A stretch of DNA of 13,590 nucleotides from Anaerolineaceae bacterium. GTDB lineage: Bacteria > Chloroflexota > Anaerolineae > Anaerolineales > Anaerolineaceae. Location: the NCBI GenBank assembly GCA_028714615.1, contig JAQTMA010000066.1, positions 4,951 through 18,540 of the forward strand. The letters run 5' to 3'. A model generated the notes under the pieces. It was not told the DNA's origin, ran no database searches, and was given only the letters and a program-made list of their open reading frames with translations. The number at the start of each line of letters is the position of its first letter. The first letter of the stretch is position 1. Below, piece after piece: positions 1 to 5,751 of the stretch. The position numbers and the translations under genes are program-made.

Positions 1-558
1 GCCCACAAGCGCATCGATCTGATCGTGGATGCCTTCAACCGCCTCGGTCTCCCCCTGGTCATCATCGGGGAAGGGCCGGAGCGCAGCCGTTTACAGCGCA
101 TGGCCGGAAAGAACATCACCCTGCTCGGATGGCAGGAACAACCTCGAGTGGCTGCATTGTTAGGGGAGGCTCGCGGGTTTATCCATGCCGGCGAGGAGGA
201 TTTTGGCATTGCCATGGTAGAAGCGCAGGCCGCCGGATGCCCGGTGATCGCCCTGGAGCGCGGTGGCGCCCGCGAGATCGTCCAGGTGGGGGTAACCGGG
301 GAATTCTTCGAACAGCAGAATGTAGACAGCTTGCTGGAGGCGGTCAGGCGCTGCGAGCGCCATGCTGAAGCATACGACCCCACCCAAATTCAACGGAATG
401 CCGAGCGCTTCGAGCGTTCTCGTTTTACGGAGGGGTTTGCGCGGTTGGTCAACGACGACTGGTTCTGGTTTCAACAGCGCTGCAAACCGCCTGATCCTGC
501 GAGAGAATTCTGGATAGCACCAAGATTCAGCCAGGTCGTGGACCAGCATGAGGAGTAG
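1..558 (+). CDS. GT4-type glycosyltransferase, C-terminal part (5' truncated by window)
   Basis: The reading frame is open from base 1, so the gene starts upstream; 185 residues are visible. They match the C-terminal nucleotide-sugar-binding half of a GT-B fold glycosyltransferase (GT4, 'glycosyl transferases group 1'). Visible are a beta strand ending in IIGEGPE, then LLGWQ, then the EX7E signature at visible residues 66-74 (EDFGIAMVE), followed by AAGCPVIAL and a GGAREIV loop. In this family the signature glutamates bind the ribose and phosphates of the donor sugar nucleotide. The gene overlaps the sugar-phosphotransferase downstream by 11 bases, which implies coupled translation. Together they suggest exopolysaccharide, capsule or glycan-chain synthesis at the inner membrane. 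Donor and acceptor cannot be told from this fragment. Confidence 0.9.
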   Translation, partial: AHKRIDLIVDAFNRLGLPLVIIGEGPERSRLQRMAGKNITLLGWQEQPRVAALLGEARGFIHAGEEDFGIAMVEAQAAGCPVIALERGGAREIVQVGVTGEFFEQQNVDSLLEAVRRCERHAEAYDPTQIQRNAERFERSRFTEGFARLVNDDWFWFQQRCKPPDPAREFWIAPRFSQVVDQHEE

Positions 559-1210
559 AGCCGTCCAATCCAGCCTGGCGCTACGGGATCCTATCACGCT
601 GCAACGGATGCTCAAACGCGGGGTAGACGTGACCGGGGCGGTGGTCTTGCTGGCGTTGCTGTCACCTATCTTTCTGGCCATTGCGGTCATGCTCCGCTGC
701 GCCCCCCCCGGAAAGGTATTCTACCGCCAGGCGAGAATTGGGAAGGGGGGTAAGTCCTTCGAGTTGCTGAAATTCTGCTCAATGCGATCCGGCGCGGGGG
801 AAGGCTTTCAGGAATTCTTGAATCTAAACCCTGCCCAGCGGTTGGAATATGACCAGTATCAGAAGTTGAAGGATGACCCGCGATTGACCCGCCTGGGGAA
901 AGTCTTGCGCCGCTACAGCCTGGACGAACTGCCCCAATTGTGGAACGTCCTGCGTGGGGAGATGAGCCTGGTGGGACCGCGACCGTTTCTCGATGAACAG
1001 GCCGCCCTATATGGACCCGGGTTGTGGTTTTATACCCAGGTGCGGCCTGGGCTGACCGGGCTCTGGCAGATATCCGGGCGGAACCAGCTCTCTTTCCGAG
1101 AGAGAGTCCAGTGCGACCTGGATTATCTGGCGAATTGGTCCATCTGGATCGATCTCGTGATTTTGTGGCAGACCCCGGGGGTGGTCATGCGCGGCAAAGG
1201 AGCGTATTAG
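548..1210 (+). CDS. Polyprenyl-phosphate sugar-phosphotransferase (bacterial sugar transferase, WcaJ/PglC family)
   Basis: 220 residues, the size of a small monotopic phosphoglycosyl transferase. The family moves a sugar phosphate from a UDP-sugar to undecaprenyl phosphate, the first membrane step of polysaccharide assembly. Visible are a hydrophobic re-entrant helix at about residues 28-48 with a proline at 40, the family motif region KF-SM at 75-79, then [38 protein letters not shown]. The D126-E127 pair corresponds to the catalytic Asp-Glu dyad, and PRP (144-146) to the uridine-binding stretch. The C-terminal [12 protein letters not shown] segment is typical. Position 77 is Cys where most members have Arg (K-F-R-S-M). 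The chosen ATG overlaps the upstream gene and has no clear Shine-Dalgarno site; an ATG at 608 is an alternative that keeps all family motifs. Confidence 0.92.
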   Translation: [220 protein letters not shown]

Positions 1211-1244
1211 GGAGAAGAGATCGTAGCGGGTCGCTTCTTGCAGA

Positions 1245-1283
1245 GCACATGTGCCTTGACGATCTGGAGATTCATGCTATACT
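1245..1283 (+). promoter_or_regulatory. Extended -10 sigma70-type promoter with flanking palindrome, upstream of the fmdB-like gene
   Basis: TTGACG at 1256-1261 and TATACT at 1278-1283 are separated by 16 bases. TG sits at 1275-1276, giving an extended -10 element (TGCTATACT). A perfect 10-bp palindrome, GCACATGTGC (1245-1254), lies directly before the -35 box. The segment ATACTGGGGTAT (1279-1290) overlaps the -10 box and start region and has the ATAC...G-tract...GTAT look of CsoR/CstR operators, although only one half has the G-tract. This promoter probably drives the fmdB-like, csoR-like and osmC genes. Promoter call is good; operator call is tentative. Confidence 0.65.
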
Positions 1284-1321
1284 GGGGTATAGTATTTTCA
1301 ATCTCACCAAGGTGGTCCCCT

Positions 1322-1531
1322 ATGCCTCTCTACGAATATCAGTGCCACGAATGCGGCCGATCATTTGAAAAAATGGTTCGCTTTTCAGAAATCGACCAAA
1401 ATCCAACCTGCCCCAGTTGCGAAAGCGCCAATACAGAGAAGAAGATTTCGAAAGTCTCATCGTTTGGGGCATCCATCTTCGGAAACAACAGTCCCGCCAG
1501 CAGTTGTGGTTCCAGTGGGGGATTCAGGTGA
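1322..1531 (+). CDS. FmdB-family zinc ribbon protein
   Basis: 69 residues beginning MPLYEYQCHECG, the characteristic start of the FmdB / CxxC_CxxC_SSSS putative regulatory family. C8, C11, C30 and C33 form the two CxxC knuckles of a small zinc ribbon. The tail is Ser/Gly rich with one further cysteine (C62), as often seen in the family. An upstream in-frame start at 1238 would fall before the promoter, so ATG 1322 is chosen; an AGGTGG Shine-Dalgarno lies just ahead. Family members are small and mostly uncharacterised; the name derives from a gene near formamidase and gives no firm function. Being first in an operon with a CsoR-type repressor and OsmC suggests a role in thiol or metal stress, which is inference. 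Confidence 0.88.
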   Translation: MPLYEYQCHECGRSFEKMVRFSEIDQNPTCPSCESANTEKKISKVSSFGASIFGNNSPASSCGSSGGFR

Positions 1532-1547
1532 GGGGGGTAATCTCAAT

Positions 1548-1564
1548 GCCGGCCGTGCGCCGGC
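1548..1564 (+). other. Short GC-rich hairpin between the fmdB-like and csoR-like genes
   Basis: GCCGGC at 1548-1553 and again at 1559-1564 can pair across a five-base loop (CGTGC). There is no T-run after it, so it is unlikely to be a strong terminator. It could tune the level of the downstream repressor, whose Shine-Dalgarno site is weak. The 54-base gap (1532-1585) shows no other clear signal apart from a G-tract at 1532-1537. Confidence 0.35.
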
Positions 1565-1585
1565 TCTATAGATAGGCCTAATCGC

Positions 1586-1888
1586 ATGAAGATCCAGAAT
1601 CCGGAAGCAAAAGAAAAGCTCGTCCAGCGGCTGCGGCGGATTGAAGGCCAGGTGCGCGGGGTGCAGAGCATGTTGGCCGACGAACGCGACTGTCGCGAGA
1701 TCATGCAGCAACTGGCTGCTATCCACTCGGCGGTGCAGGGCGCCAGCCGCTTCTTCCTGCAGGAATACGCCACCCTCTGCCTGTCCGAGATGGATGAGAA
1801 CGTCCAGGTTCACCATCCCTCCGACTTGCGCATCCAACGCCAGCGGATGGTGCACGATATGATCGACTTGCTGGATAAAACTCCATAG
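1586..1888 (+). CDS. CsoR/FrmR-family repressor with CstR-like (persulfide sensor) cysteine pattern
   Basis: 100 residues, all helical by appearance, with the DUF156 hallmark L-RRIEGQVRG-Q-ML at residues 16-30. The family forms tetrameric DNA-binding repressors. Copper-sensing CsoR proteins use a Cys-His-Cys set with spacing 25 and 4. Here the first and last positions are present as C36 and C65, but the His position is Y61. Two cysteines 29 residues apart with the His lost is the pattern of CstR, the staphylococcal per- and polysulfide sensor, where the two thiols form di- to tetrasulfide bridges. There is no N-terminal Cys/His pattern of FrmR. Its neighbours are a zinc ribbon and OsmC, and an SQR gene lies 2.5 kb on, which supports a sulfur-sensing role. 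Start ATG 1586 gives the usual family length; the Shine-Dalgarno is weak. Family certain; ligand inferred. Confidence 0.9.
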   Translation: MKIQNPEAKEKLVQRLRRIEGQVRGVQSMLADERDCREIMQQLAAIHSAVQGASRFFLQEYATLCLSEMDENVQVHHPSDLRIQRQRMVHDMIDLLDKTP

Positions 1889-1908
1889 AAACGACATTAA
1901 GGAGCACA

Positions 1909-2337
1909 ATGAGCACAGCAACGGTGAAATGGCTTCAGGGGAAACAATTTGTCGGGACCGATTCGACCAAACATTCGGTCGTGCTATCCACGGCCGATGA
2001 AGGCGTGGGCCTCAAGCCGTCCGAGCTGCTGCTGATCGCGGTGGCTTCCTGCTCGGCGGTGGACGTGGTCGACATCCTGACCAAGAAACGTATGCCGCTG
2101 ACATTGTTGGAGATCAGCGCCAGCGGCGAGCAAGATGCAAATCCCCCCTGGACCTACCGGAAGATCCATTTGCATTTCCGCGTGGGTGGGAGAAACCTGA
2201 CCGAGCAAGCGGTAGCGCAAGCCATCCACCTTTCCGAAGAAAAGTATTGCTCGGTGGCAGCCACCATCCGGGCGACCGCCCCGATCACGACCGACTTCGA
2301 GATGGTTGTGGAAACCCCGCTAATGGCAGTCAATTAA
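1909..2337 (+). CDS. OsmC/Ohr-family peroxiredoxin-like protein (YhfA-like subgroup)
   Basis: 142 residues. The two conserved redox cysteines of the OsmC/Ohr fold are C48 in the helix ASCSAVDVVDILTKKR and C114 in the motif EKYCSVAATI. These act as peroxidatic and resolving thiols in characterised members, which reduce organic hydroperoxides and, in some cases, persulfides. The KYCS version of the second motif is the YhfA/general OsmC type rather than classical Ohr. An AAGGAGC Shine-Dalgarno sits 5-11 bases before the ATG, and the gene starts 20 bases after the CsoR-like repressor, so one transcript is likely. Cytoplasmic; no signal peptide. Physiological substrate unknown, but pairing with a CstR-like sensor makes persulfide or sulfur-induced peroxide stress plausible. 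Confidence 0.9.
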   Translation: MSTATVKWLQGKQFVGTDSTKHSVVLSTADEGVGLKPSELLLIAVASCSAVDVVDILTKKRMPLTLLEISASGEQDANPPWTYRKIHLHFRVGGRNLTEQAVAQAIHLSEEKYCSVAATIRATAPITTDFEMVVETPLMAVN

Positions 2338-2351
2338 AAAAATTAAACTAC

Positions 2352-2403
2352 AAAGGCACAAAGGGCACTAAGGTTCTCGTAACCTATTGTCCTTTGTGCC
2401 TTT
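2352..2403. terminator. Long hairpin between convergent genes; probable bidirectional terminator and intergenic repeat
   Basis: AAAGGCACAAAGG (2352-2364) pairs perfectly with its complement at 2391-2403. The stem continues with a short partly paired zone and then AGGTT (2371-2375) with AACCT (2381-2385) around a five-base loop. It lies in the gap between osmC (plus) and the methyltransferase (minus), the place expected for a shared terminator. On the minus strand it is followed nine bases later by a seven-T run (2342-2336). The repeated 'cacaaagg-gcac-aagg' wording resembles the short dispersed intergenic repeats seen in several Chloroflexota and other genomes. Confidence 0.65.
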
Positions 2404-2423
2404 ATGGTTCGTCCTACCCGTGG

Positions 2424-2969
2424 TCAGCGAGTTAACCGGTAAAATACCAAATTGCTAAGCCGGATTGTCTCAATTTCTTGAAAGCCAGCCTGCCGGGCGA
2501 ATGTGGTAATTGTTTGAGACGACAGCCGGTCCGCACGCGGCGGGCCGAAGGTTTGCTCCTCATCCGGCCATTCCAGGATCGCCACCCGTTTGGAGGCGAC
2601 CCGGTAGGCCTCTTTGAGTGCTTTCATGGGATCGTCCGTCTCGTGCAGCAACAATCCCATAAAGACCACATCAAAACCACCAGACTGGAAAGGCAAATCT
2701 TCTGCCGTTCCTTCCCGAAAAATTCCGGCGGGAACGTGCAGTTGCGCCGCCGGAAGCATGTCCGGATTAACGTCCAGGCCGGTTACCTGTAAGCCTTTGG
2801 AGGCAAATTGCTCCGCAAAAACACCGGAACCGGCGCCCACATCCAATACAGTTTGTGGACTGGGTAAACCCTGCAGAGTAAGATCTACCACCCGGCCAAC
2901 CTCCAGGCGTGCAATCCGTTCCGGATCACGCAGGCGCTCAATCTCGCGGTGAAAACGACGCTCGTGCAT
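2424..2969 (-). CDS. Class I SAM-dependent methyltransferase (type 11 / UbiE-like)
   Basis: 181 residues. Motif I, the glycine-rich SAM loop VLDVGAGSG, is at 41-49; the acidic residue binding the SAM ribose is D66 in GLDVNPDML; motif II/III follows as AEDLPF and FDVVFMGLLLHE. The order and spacing are those of Methyltransf_11 proteins. The protein has no cysteine, so it is not an ArsM-type arsenite methyltransferase despite a possible arsenic module nearby. An AAGGATAA Shine-Dalgarno precedes the ATG, and only six bases separate it from the DUF302 gene upstream, so they form one operon. Substrate unknown: thiol or sulfide methylation would fit the neighbourhood but nothing in the sequence shows it. 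Confidence 0.85.
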   Translation of the reverse strand: MHERRFHREIERLRDPERIARLEVGRVVDLTLQGLPSPQTVLDVGAGSGVFAEQFASKGLQVTGLDVNPDMLPAAQLHVPAGIFREGTAEDLPFQSGGFDVVFMGLLLHETDDPMKALKEAYRVASKRVAILEWPDEEQTFGPPRADRLSSQTITTFARQAGFQEIETIRLSNLVFYRLTR

Positions 2970-2975
2970 GCTTGA

Positions 2976-3386
2976 TTATCCTTGTAACGCGTATGCAACC
3001 CGATCCAAACGCTCTCGCGCCTCCTGCGCGACCGGTTTCAGGGCAGGGTTCGAAATCACACCCATCATCACCAGTGGATCGATGATGCCTACCTCAACCG
3101 CTCCGTCTTCTAACTGCCGGACGGTGACGTTGCAGGGCAATAGCAAACCGACTTCCGGCGCAGCCGTCAATGCCCGGTAGGCTAACGGCGGGTTGCATGC
3201 GCCCAAAATTTTATAGGGCAAAAATTCTACCCCCAACTTCTGGTGGAGCGTCTCCTTGACGTCGATCTCCGTCAGCACCCCAAAGCCTTCTGCCTTCAAA
3301 GCATCGATGGTATTCACCAGGCTTGTCTCGTAATCCAGTTTCGTCCGGACAATAATCCCCAACGGTTTTTCCATTGTATCGCTCAT
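2976..3386 (-). CDS. DUF302 family protein
   Basis: 136 residues matching the DUF302 (TT1751-like) fold: an N-terminal strand GIIVRTKL, helix L-NTIDALKAEGFGVLTEIDVKETL-KLG at about 23-52, then PYKILGACNPPLAYRAL (57-73) and PEVGLLLPCNV (77-87). C64 and C85 lie in the conserved ILGACNP and LLPCNV motifs. The family is widespread but its biochemical role is not established; it is often found near sulfur-oxidation, SQR and metal-stress genes. A GGGAAGGA Shine-Dalgarno precedes the first ATG; a second ATG four codons later is possible. It is the first gene of a two-gene operon with the methyltransferase and is divergent from the SQR cassette, so both may share the control region at 3387-3674. Confidence 0.88.
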   Translation of the reverse strand: MSDTMEKPLGIIVRTKLDYETSLVNTIDALKAEGFGVLTEIDVKETLHQKLGVEFLPYKILGACNPPLAYRALTAAPEVGLLLPCNVTVRQLEDGAVEVGIIDPLVMMGVISNPALKPVAQEARERLDRVAYALQG

Positions 3387-3416
3387 CTTCCTTCCCCATT
3401 CCGAAGCTTGCTATTT

Positions 3417-3433
3417 TGTGACCCATTTTCACA
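3417..3433. promoter_or_regulatory. CRP/FNR-like inverted repeat, spacer 7
   Basis: TGTGA (3417-3421) and TCACA (3429-3433) form a perfect inverted repeat of the half-sites recognised by CRP-type proteins, but with seven bases between them where the canonical site has six. The site lies about 31 bases before the DUF302 start codon, where binding would overlap the core promoter and more likely repress. The odd spacing lowers confidence. Confidence 0.35.
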
Positions 3434-3584
3434 TGTCCGGCGCATTACCACTGCCCCTTAGCACCTCGCATGATGTATATAAGTAGATGACGGAACCCGT
3501 CTCAAAGTGGCGCTTTTCTATTACAAGAAATGATCACGGCGCCATCCTCGTGAAGGTGGAGGTATGTCTGCTGATAGACTCAAT

Positions 3585-3604
3585 ATAGTGACAAACGTCA
3601 CTAT
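3585..3604. promoter_or_regulatory. Perfect 20-bp palindrome, CRP/FNR-type operator candidate
   Basis: ATAGTGAC (3585-3592) and GTCACTAT (3597-3604) are perfect complements around AAAC. Read as AGTGA-N6-TCACT it has the half-site spacing of CRP/FNR-family sites. Its centre (3594.5) lies about 42 bases before the start point predicted from the extended -10 box at 3622-3630, the classic position for a class II activator. The promoter has no recognisable -35 box, as expected if it depends on an activator. This would control the PocR regulator and the SQR, TusE and DsrE2 genes. Confidence 0.6.
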
Positions 3605-3621
3605 GGTATTTTAGCCACGAG

Positions 3622-3630
3622 TGCTAAGAT
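3622..3630 (+). promoter_or_regulatory. Extended -10 element for the regulator-SQR operon
   Basis: TGCTAAGAT combines a TG dinucleotide, one spacer base and TAAGAT (3625-3630), a good extended -10 box. No TTGACA-like hexamer is found 17 bases upstream; that position abuts the 3585-3604 palindrome. The predicted start point is near 3637, leaving a leader of about 38 bases before ATG 3675. Confidence 0.5.
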
Positions 3631-3674
3631 AGAGTAACAGGAACTATATCATCTTATAACATGGTATAACAATT

Positions 3675-4421
3675 ATGGACGAATTCATATCTACCCGCCA
3701 GGTCATTGAGATCCTCAAAGTCGACCGCATTACAATCTACCGCATGTTGCAGGACGGCCGTTTGAAGGGGATCAAAATCGGTCAGCAGTGGCGATTCCCC
3801 CGCGGCGAAGTGGACCGGTTGTTGGGCGCCGAACCCATCCCGACGCAAAATGCGCAGGCGAACCCGAGCACCAGCTTCCCAACGCACTGCATTCAAACGG
3901 TCCAGGATCTGTTCTCCGAAGTCAGCCAGATGAGCGGATTGGTGCTCGCTGAAAATGGGGATGTGCTCACAGAGATCACCCATGCGTGCAGCTTTTGCCA
4001 GCTCATGCTGAGAAGTCCAGAAGGTCACAAAGCTTGCTCCGCTTCCTGGCGATCGTTTGCGCAGCGCCCAAATTCTGGTATTCAACAGCATACCTGCCAT
4101 GCTGGATGGCGATACGTTTCAGCCCCCATCCTGGATGAAGAAAAACCGATCGGAATATTCTTATCGGGTCCATTTACCACGCATCCGCCCGAATCAAAGG
4201 AGGATGTCAAGCGTTTCCGCGAACTCGCCGCGCAGTACGGCCACCACTTTGCACATCTGCAGAAGGCGGCTCGCGAGGTTCCGGTGATTCCCCTGGATCA
4301 GGTTGCGCGGGTGGAAGCCTGGTCATCCGCCGTGGCTCGCGCGGTGCAAAGTATCCTGCACGAACGCACCAATTTTCTATCCCGCTTGCAGCAAATCGCG
4401 GATTTGTCGCAAATCGCTTAA
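3675..4421 (+). CDS. Excisionase-type HTH regulator with PocR ligand-sensing domain
   Basis: 248 residues in two domains. Residues 5-50 (STRQVIEILKV-TIYRML-G-LKGIKIGQQWRFP-EVDRLL) are an HTH_17 / excisionase-like MerR-superfamily DNA-binding domain. Residues about 70-220 resemble the PocR sensory domain, a PAS-related fold, with conserved cysteines C105, C108, C121 and C141 (C-x2-C, C, and a CHAGW motif) and C72 just before. Four clustered cysteines could hold a metal or a cofactor, or react with sulfur species. The usual AraC-type output domain of PocR is absent; the short excisionase-type HTH replaces it. The gene ends 12 bases before SQR, so it is the first gene of that operon and probably its regulator. 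No strong Shine-Dalgarno precedes ATG 3675. Domain calls are firm; ligand unknown. Confidence 0.82.
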   Translation: MDEFISTRQVIEILKVDRITIYRMLQDGRLKGIKIGQQWRFPRGEVDRLLGAEPIPTQNAQANPSTSFPTHCIQTVQDLFSEVSQMSGLVLAENGDVLTEITHACSFCQLMLRSPEGHKACSASWRSFAQRPNSGIQQHTCHAGWRYVSAPILDEEKPIGIFLSGPFTTHPPESKEDVKRFRELAAQYGHHFAHLQKAAREVPVIPLDQVARVEAWSSAVARAVQSILHERTNFLSRLQQIADLSQIA

Positions 4422-4433
4422 GGAGCACAAGCC

Positions 4434-5678
4434 ATGAAAACACTTCTCGTTCTCGGTGCAGGCACCGCCGGCACAATGATCGCCCGGAAAATGGCTTCCA
4501 GGCTTGATTTACACGACTGGAAAGTTGTCCTGGTCGACCGCGACGAAAACCATTATTACCAGCCAGGGTTCCTTTTTGTCCCATTCGGCCTCTACAAACC
4601 CGAAGATGTTGTCAGGCCCAAGCGACAGTTCATTCCTTCCAATGTCGAGTTCATCATCTCGGATGTCGAGCTGGTCGAGCCGGACCACAACCGCCTGACC
4701 CTGGCTAAAGACCACCAGGTGCTCAACTACGATTACCTGGTGATCGCCACCGGAAGCGACATCCACCCTGAGCAAACCTCCGGCCTAAAGGACGGGGGTT
4801 GGCGCCAGAATATCTTTGACTTTTACACCTACGCGGGCGCGGCTGCTCTGGCGAAATTCCTCACCACCTGGAAGGGTGGGCAACTGGTCGTCAACGTGGT
4901 CGAGAATCCAATCAAGTGCCCGGTTGCTCCGTTGGAATTCCTCTTCCTGGCGGACGATTATTTCAAGCGGCGCGACATGCGCAGTAAAGTTGAGCTGATC
5001 TATGCCACTCCCCTGCCGGGCGCATTCACCAAGCCAGTCGCATCCAAAACGCTAGGTGAGATGCTGGCAGGCAAGAATATTCACGTGGAACCTGACTACA
5101 ATGTTGGTGAAGTCGACCCTGGGAAGAACCTGATCCGCTCATACGACGAACGCGAGCTGTGCTACGACTTGCTGGTGAGCGTGCCGACCAACATGGGCTC
5201 CGAGATCATCGCCCGCTCGGGAATGGGCGACGAGCTGAATTTCGTCCCAACCGATAAATTCACCTTGCAGTCCAAGGGATGGGAGAACGTCTGGGTGATG
5301 GGAGACGCCAACAACATTCCTGCTTCCAAGGCTGGCTCGGTCATCCATTTCCAGTTGGAGACGGTGGTCGAGAACCTGTTGGCGCACATAGCCGGGAAGG
5401 AGCTGCCTGCCCACTTTGACGGTCATTCACTATGCTACATCGAGACCGGCAGTGGCAAGGCGGTGCTGATCGATTTCAGTTACGACACCGAGCCGCTGGC
5501 AGGTACCTACCCCGTCCCCGCCTTTGGCCCATTCTCGCTGCTGCGCGAATCGACCTTCAACCACTGGGGCAAGCTAGCCTTCCGCCATATGTACTGGGAT
5601 TTGATGATGCGCGGTATCGAAGTCCCGCTGCCCAGCAAGTTTTCGATGGCCGGGAAAGTCAGGCCCGTTGTAGTCTGA
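4434..5678 (+). CDS. sqr: Sulfide:quinone oxidoreductase-like FAD flavoprotein
   Basis: 414 residues. The N-terminal FAD-binding dinucleotide fold shows GAGTAG at 8-13 and an acidic residue D35 ending the second strand; the ATG motif IATGSD closes the first domain, and VMGDANNIPASKAGSV (G290-D291) is the second FAD motif. The protein has three cysteines: C162 in PIKCPVAPLEF, C243, and C334 in the motif CYIETG. C162 and C334 correspond to the two redox-active cysteines of SQRs that carry the sulfur bridge; the third SQR cysteine near residue 128 is missing, as in several SQR types. The C-terminus (about 365-410) is rich in aromatic and amphipathic residues suited to monotopic membrane attachment and quinone binding. 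SQR oxidises sulfide to sulfane sulfur and passes electrons to quinone. AAGGAG lies eight bases before the ATG. Family firm; substrate inferred. Confidence 0.87.
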   Translation: MKTLLVLGAGTAGTMIARKMASRLDLHDWKVVLVDRDENHYYQPGFLFVPFGLYKPEDVVRPKRQFIPSNVEFIISDVELVEPDHNRLTLAKDHQVLNYDYLVIATGSDIHPEQTSGLKDGGWRQNIFDFYTYAGAAALAKFLTTWKGGQLVVNVVENPIKCPVAPLEFLFLADDYFKRRDMRSKVELIYATPLPGAFTKPVASKTLGEMLAGKNIHVEPDYNVGEVDPGKNLIRSYDERELCYDLLVSVPTNMGSEIIARSGMGDELNFVPTDKFTLQSKGWENVWVMGDANNIPASKAGSVIHFQLETVVENLLAHIAGKELPAHFDGHSLCYIETGSGKAVLIDFSYDTEPLAGTYPVPAFGPFSLLRESTFNHWGKLAFRHMYWDLMMRGIEVPLPSKFSMAGKVRPVVV

Positions 5679-5687
5679 TAAATATAT

Positions 5688-5716
5688 TCCAGGCAGAGTA
5701 CGCTGCTCTGCCTGGA
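5688..5716 (+). other. Perfect 11-bp hairpin between sqr and the tusE-like gene
   Basis: TCCAGGCAGAG (5688-5698) pairs fully with CTCTGCCTGGA (5706-5716) around a seven-base loop, 10 bases after the sqr stop codon. The sequence after it (TAATTTGAG) is not a proper T-run. It may be a partial terminator or a stability element setting different levels of SQR and the sulfur carriers within one operon. The 73-base gap contains no obvious new promoter. Confidence 0.6.
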
Positions 5717-5751
5717 TAATTTGAGTCGTGTAAATTCTGGAGGATATTGAA

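Larger units (their letters stand above)
3387..3674. promoter_or_regulatory. Divergent control region between the DUF302 operon and the SQR cassette
   Basis: 288 bases without a convincing gene. It holds TGTGA-N7-TCACA (3417-3433) near the DUF302 start, an imperfect stem-loop at 3508-3544 (TGGCGC/GCGCCA outer arms, TTTCT/AGAAA inner arms), and the palindrome and extended -10 element annotated separately. The region is more AT rich than the flanking genes. No clear -35/-10 pair for the minus-strand operon could be chosen. Confidence 0.6.

Noticed and set aside
160..690. Long minus-strand reading frame opposite the glycosyltransferase
   Set aside because: It is a mirror of two well-supported plus-strand genes and shows no recognisable protein family.
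1238..1321. Extended N-terminus of the FmdB-like protein
   Set aside because: The stretch contains the predicted promoter, and the family always starts MPxYEYxC at 1322.
1586..1888. Copper-sensing CsoR assignment
   Set aside because: The conserved histidine ligand is replaced by tyrosine and no copper ATPase or chaperone lies nearby.
2424..2969. Arsenite methyltransferase (ArsM) assignment
   Set aside because: The protein contains no cysteine, and ArsM enzymes need conserved cysteines to bind As(III).
3508..3544. Imperfect stem-loop in the divergent region as a riboswitch or small RNA
   Set aside because: The arms are short and interrupted, and it lies upstream of the predicted transcription start; no known riboswitch core was recognised.
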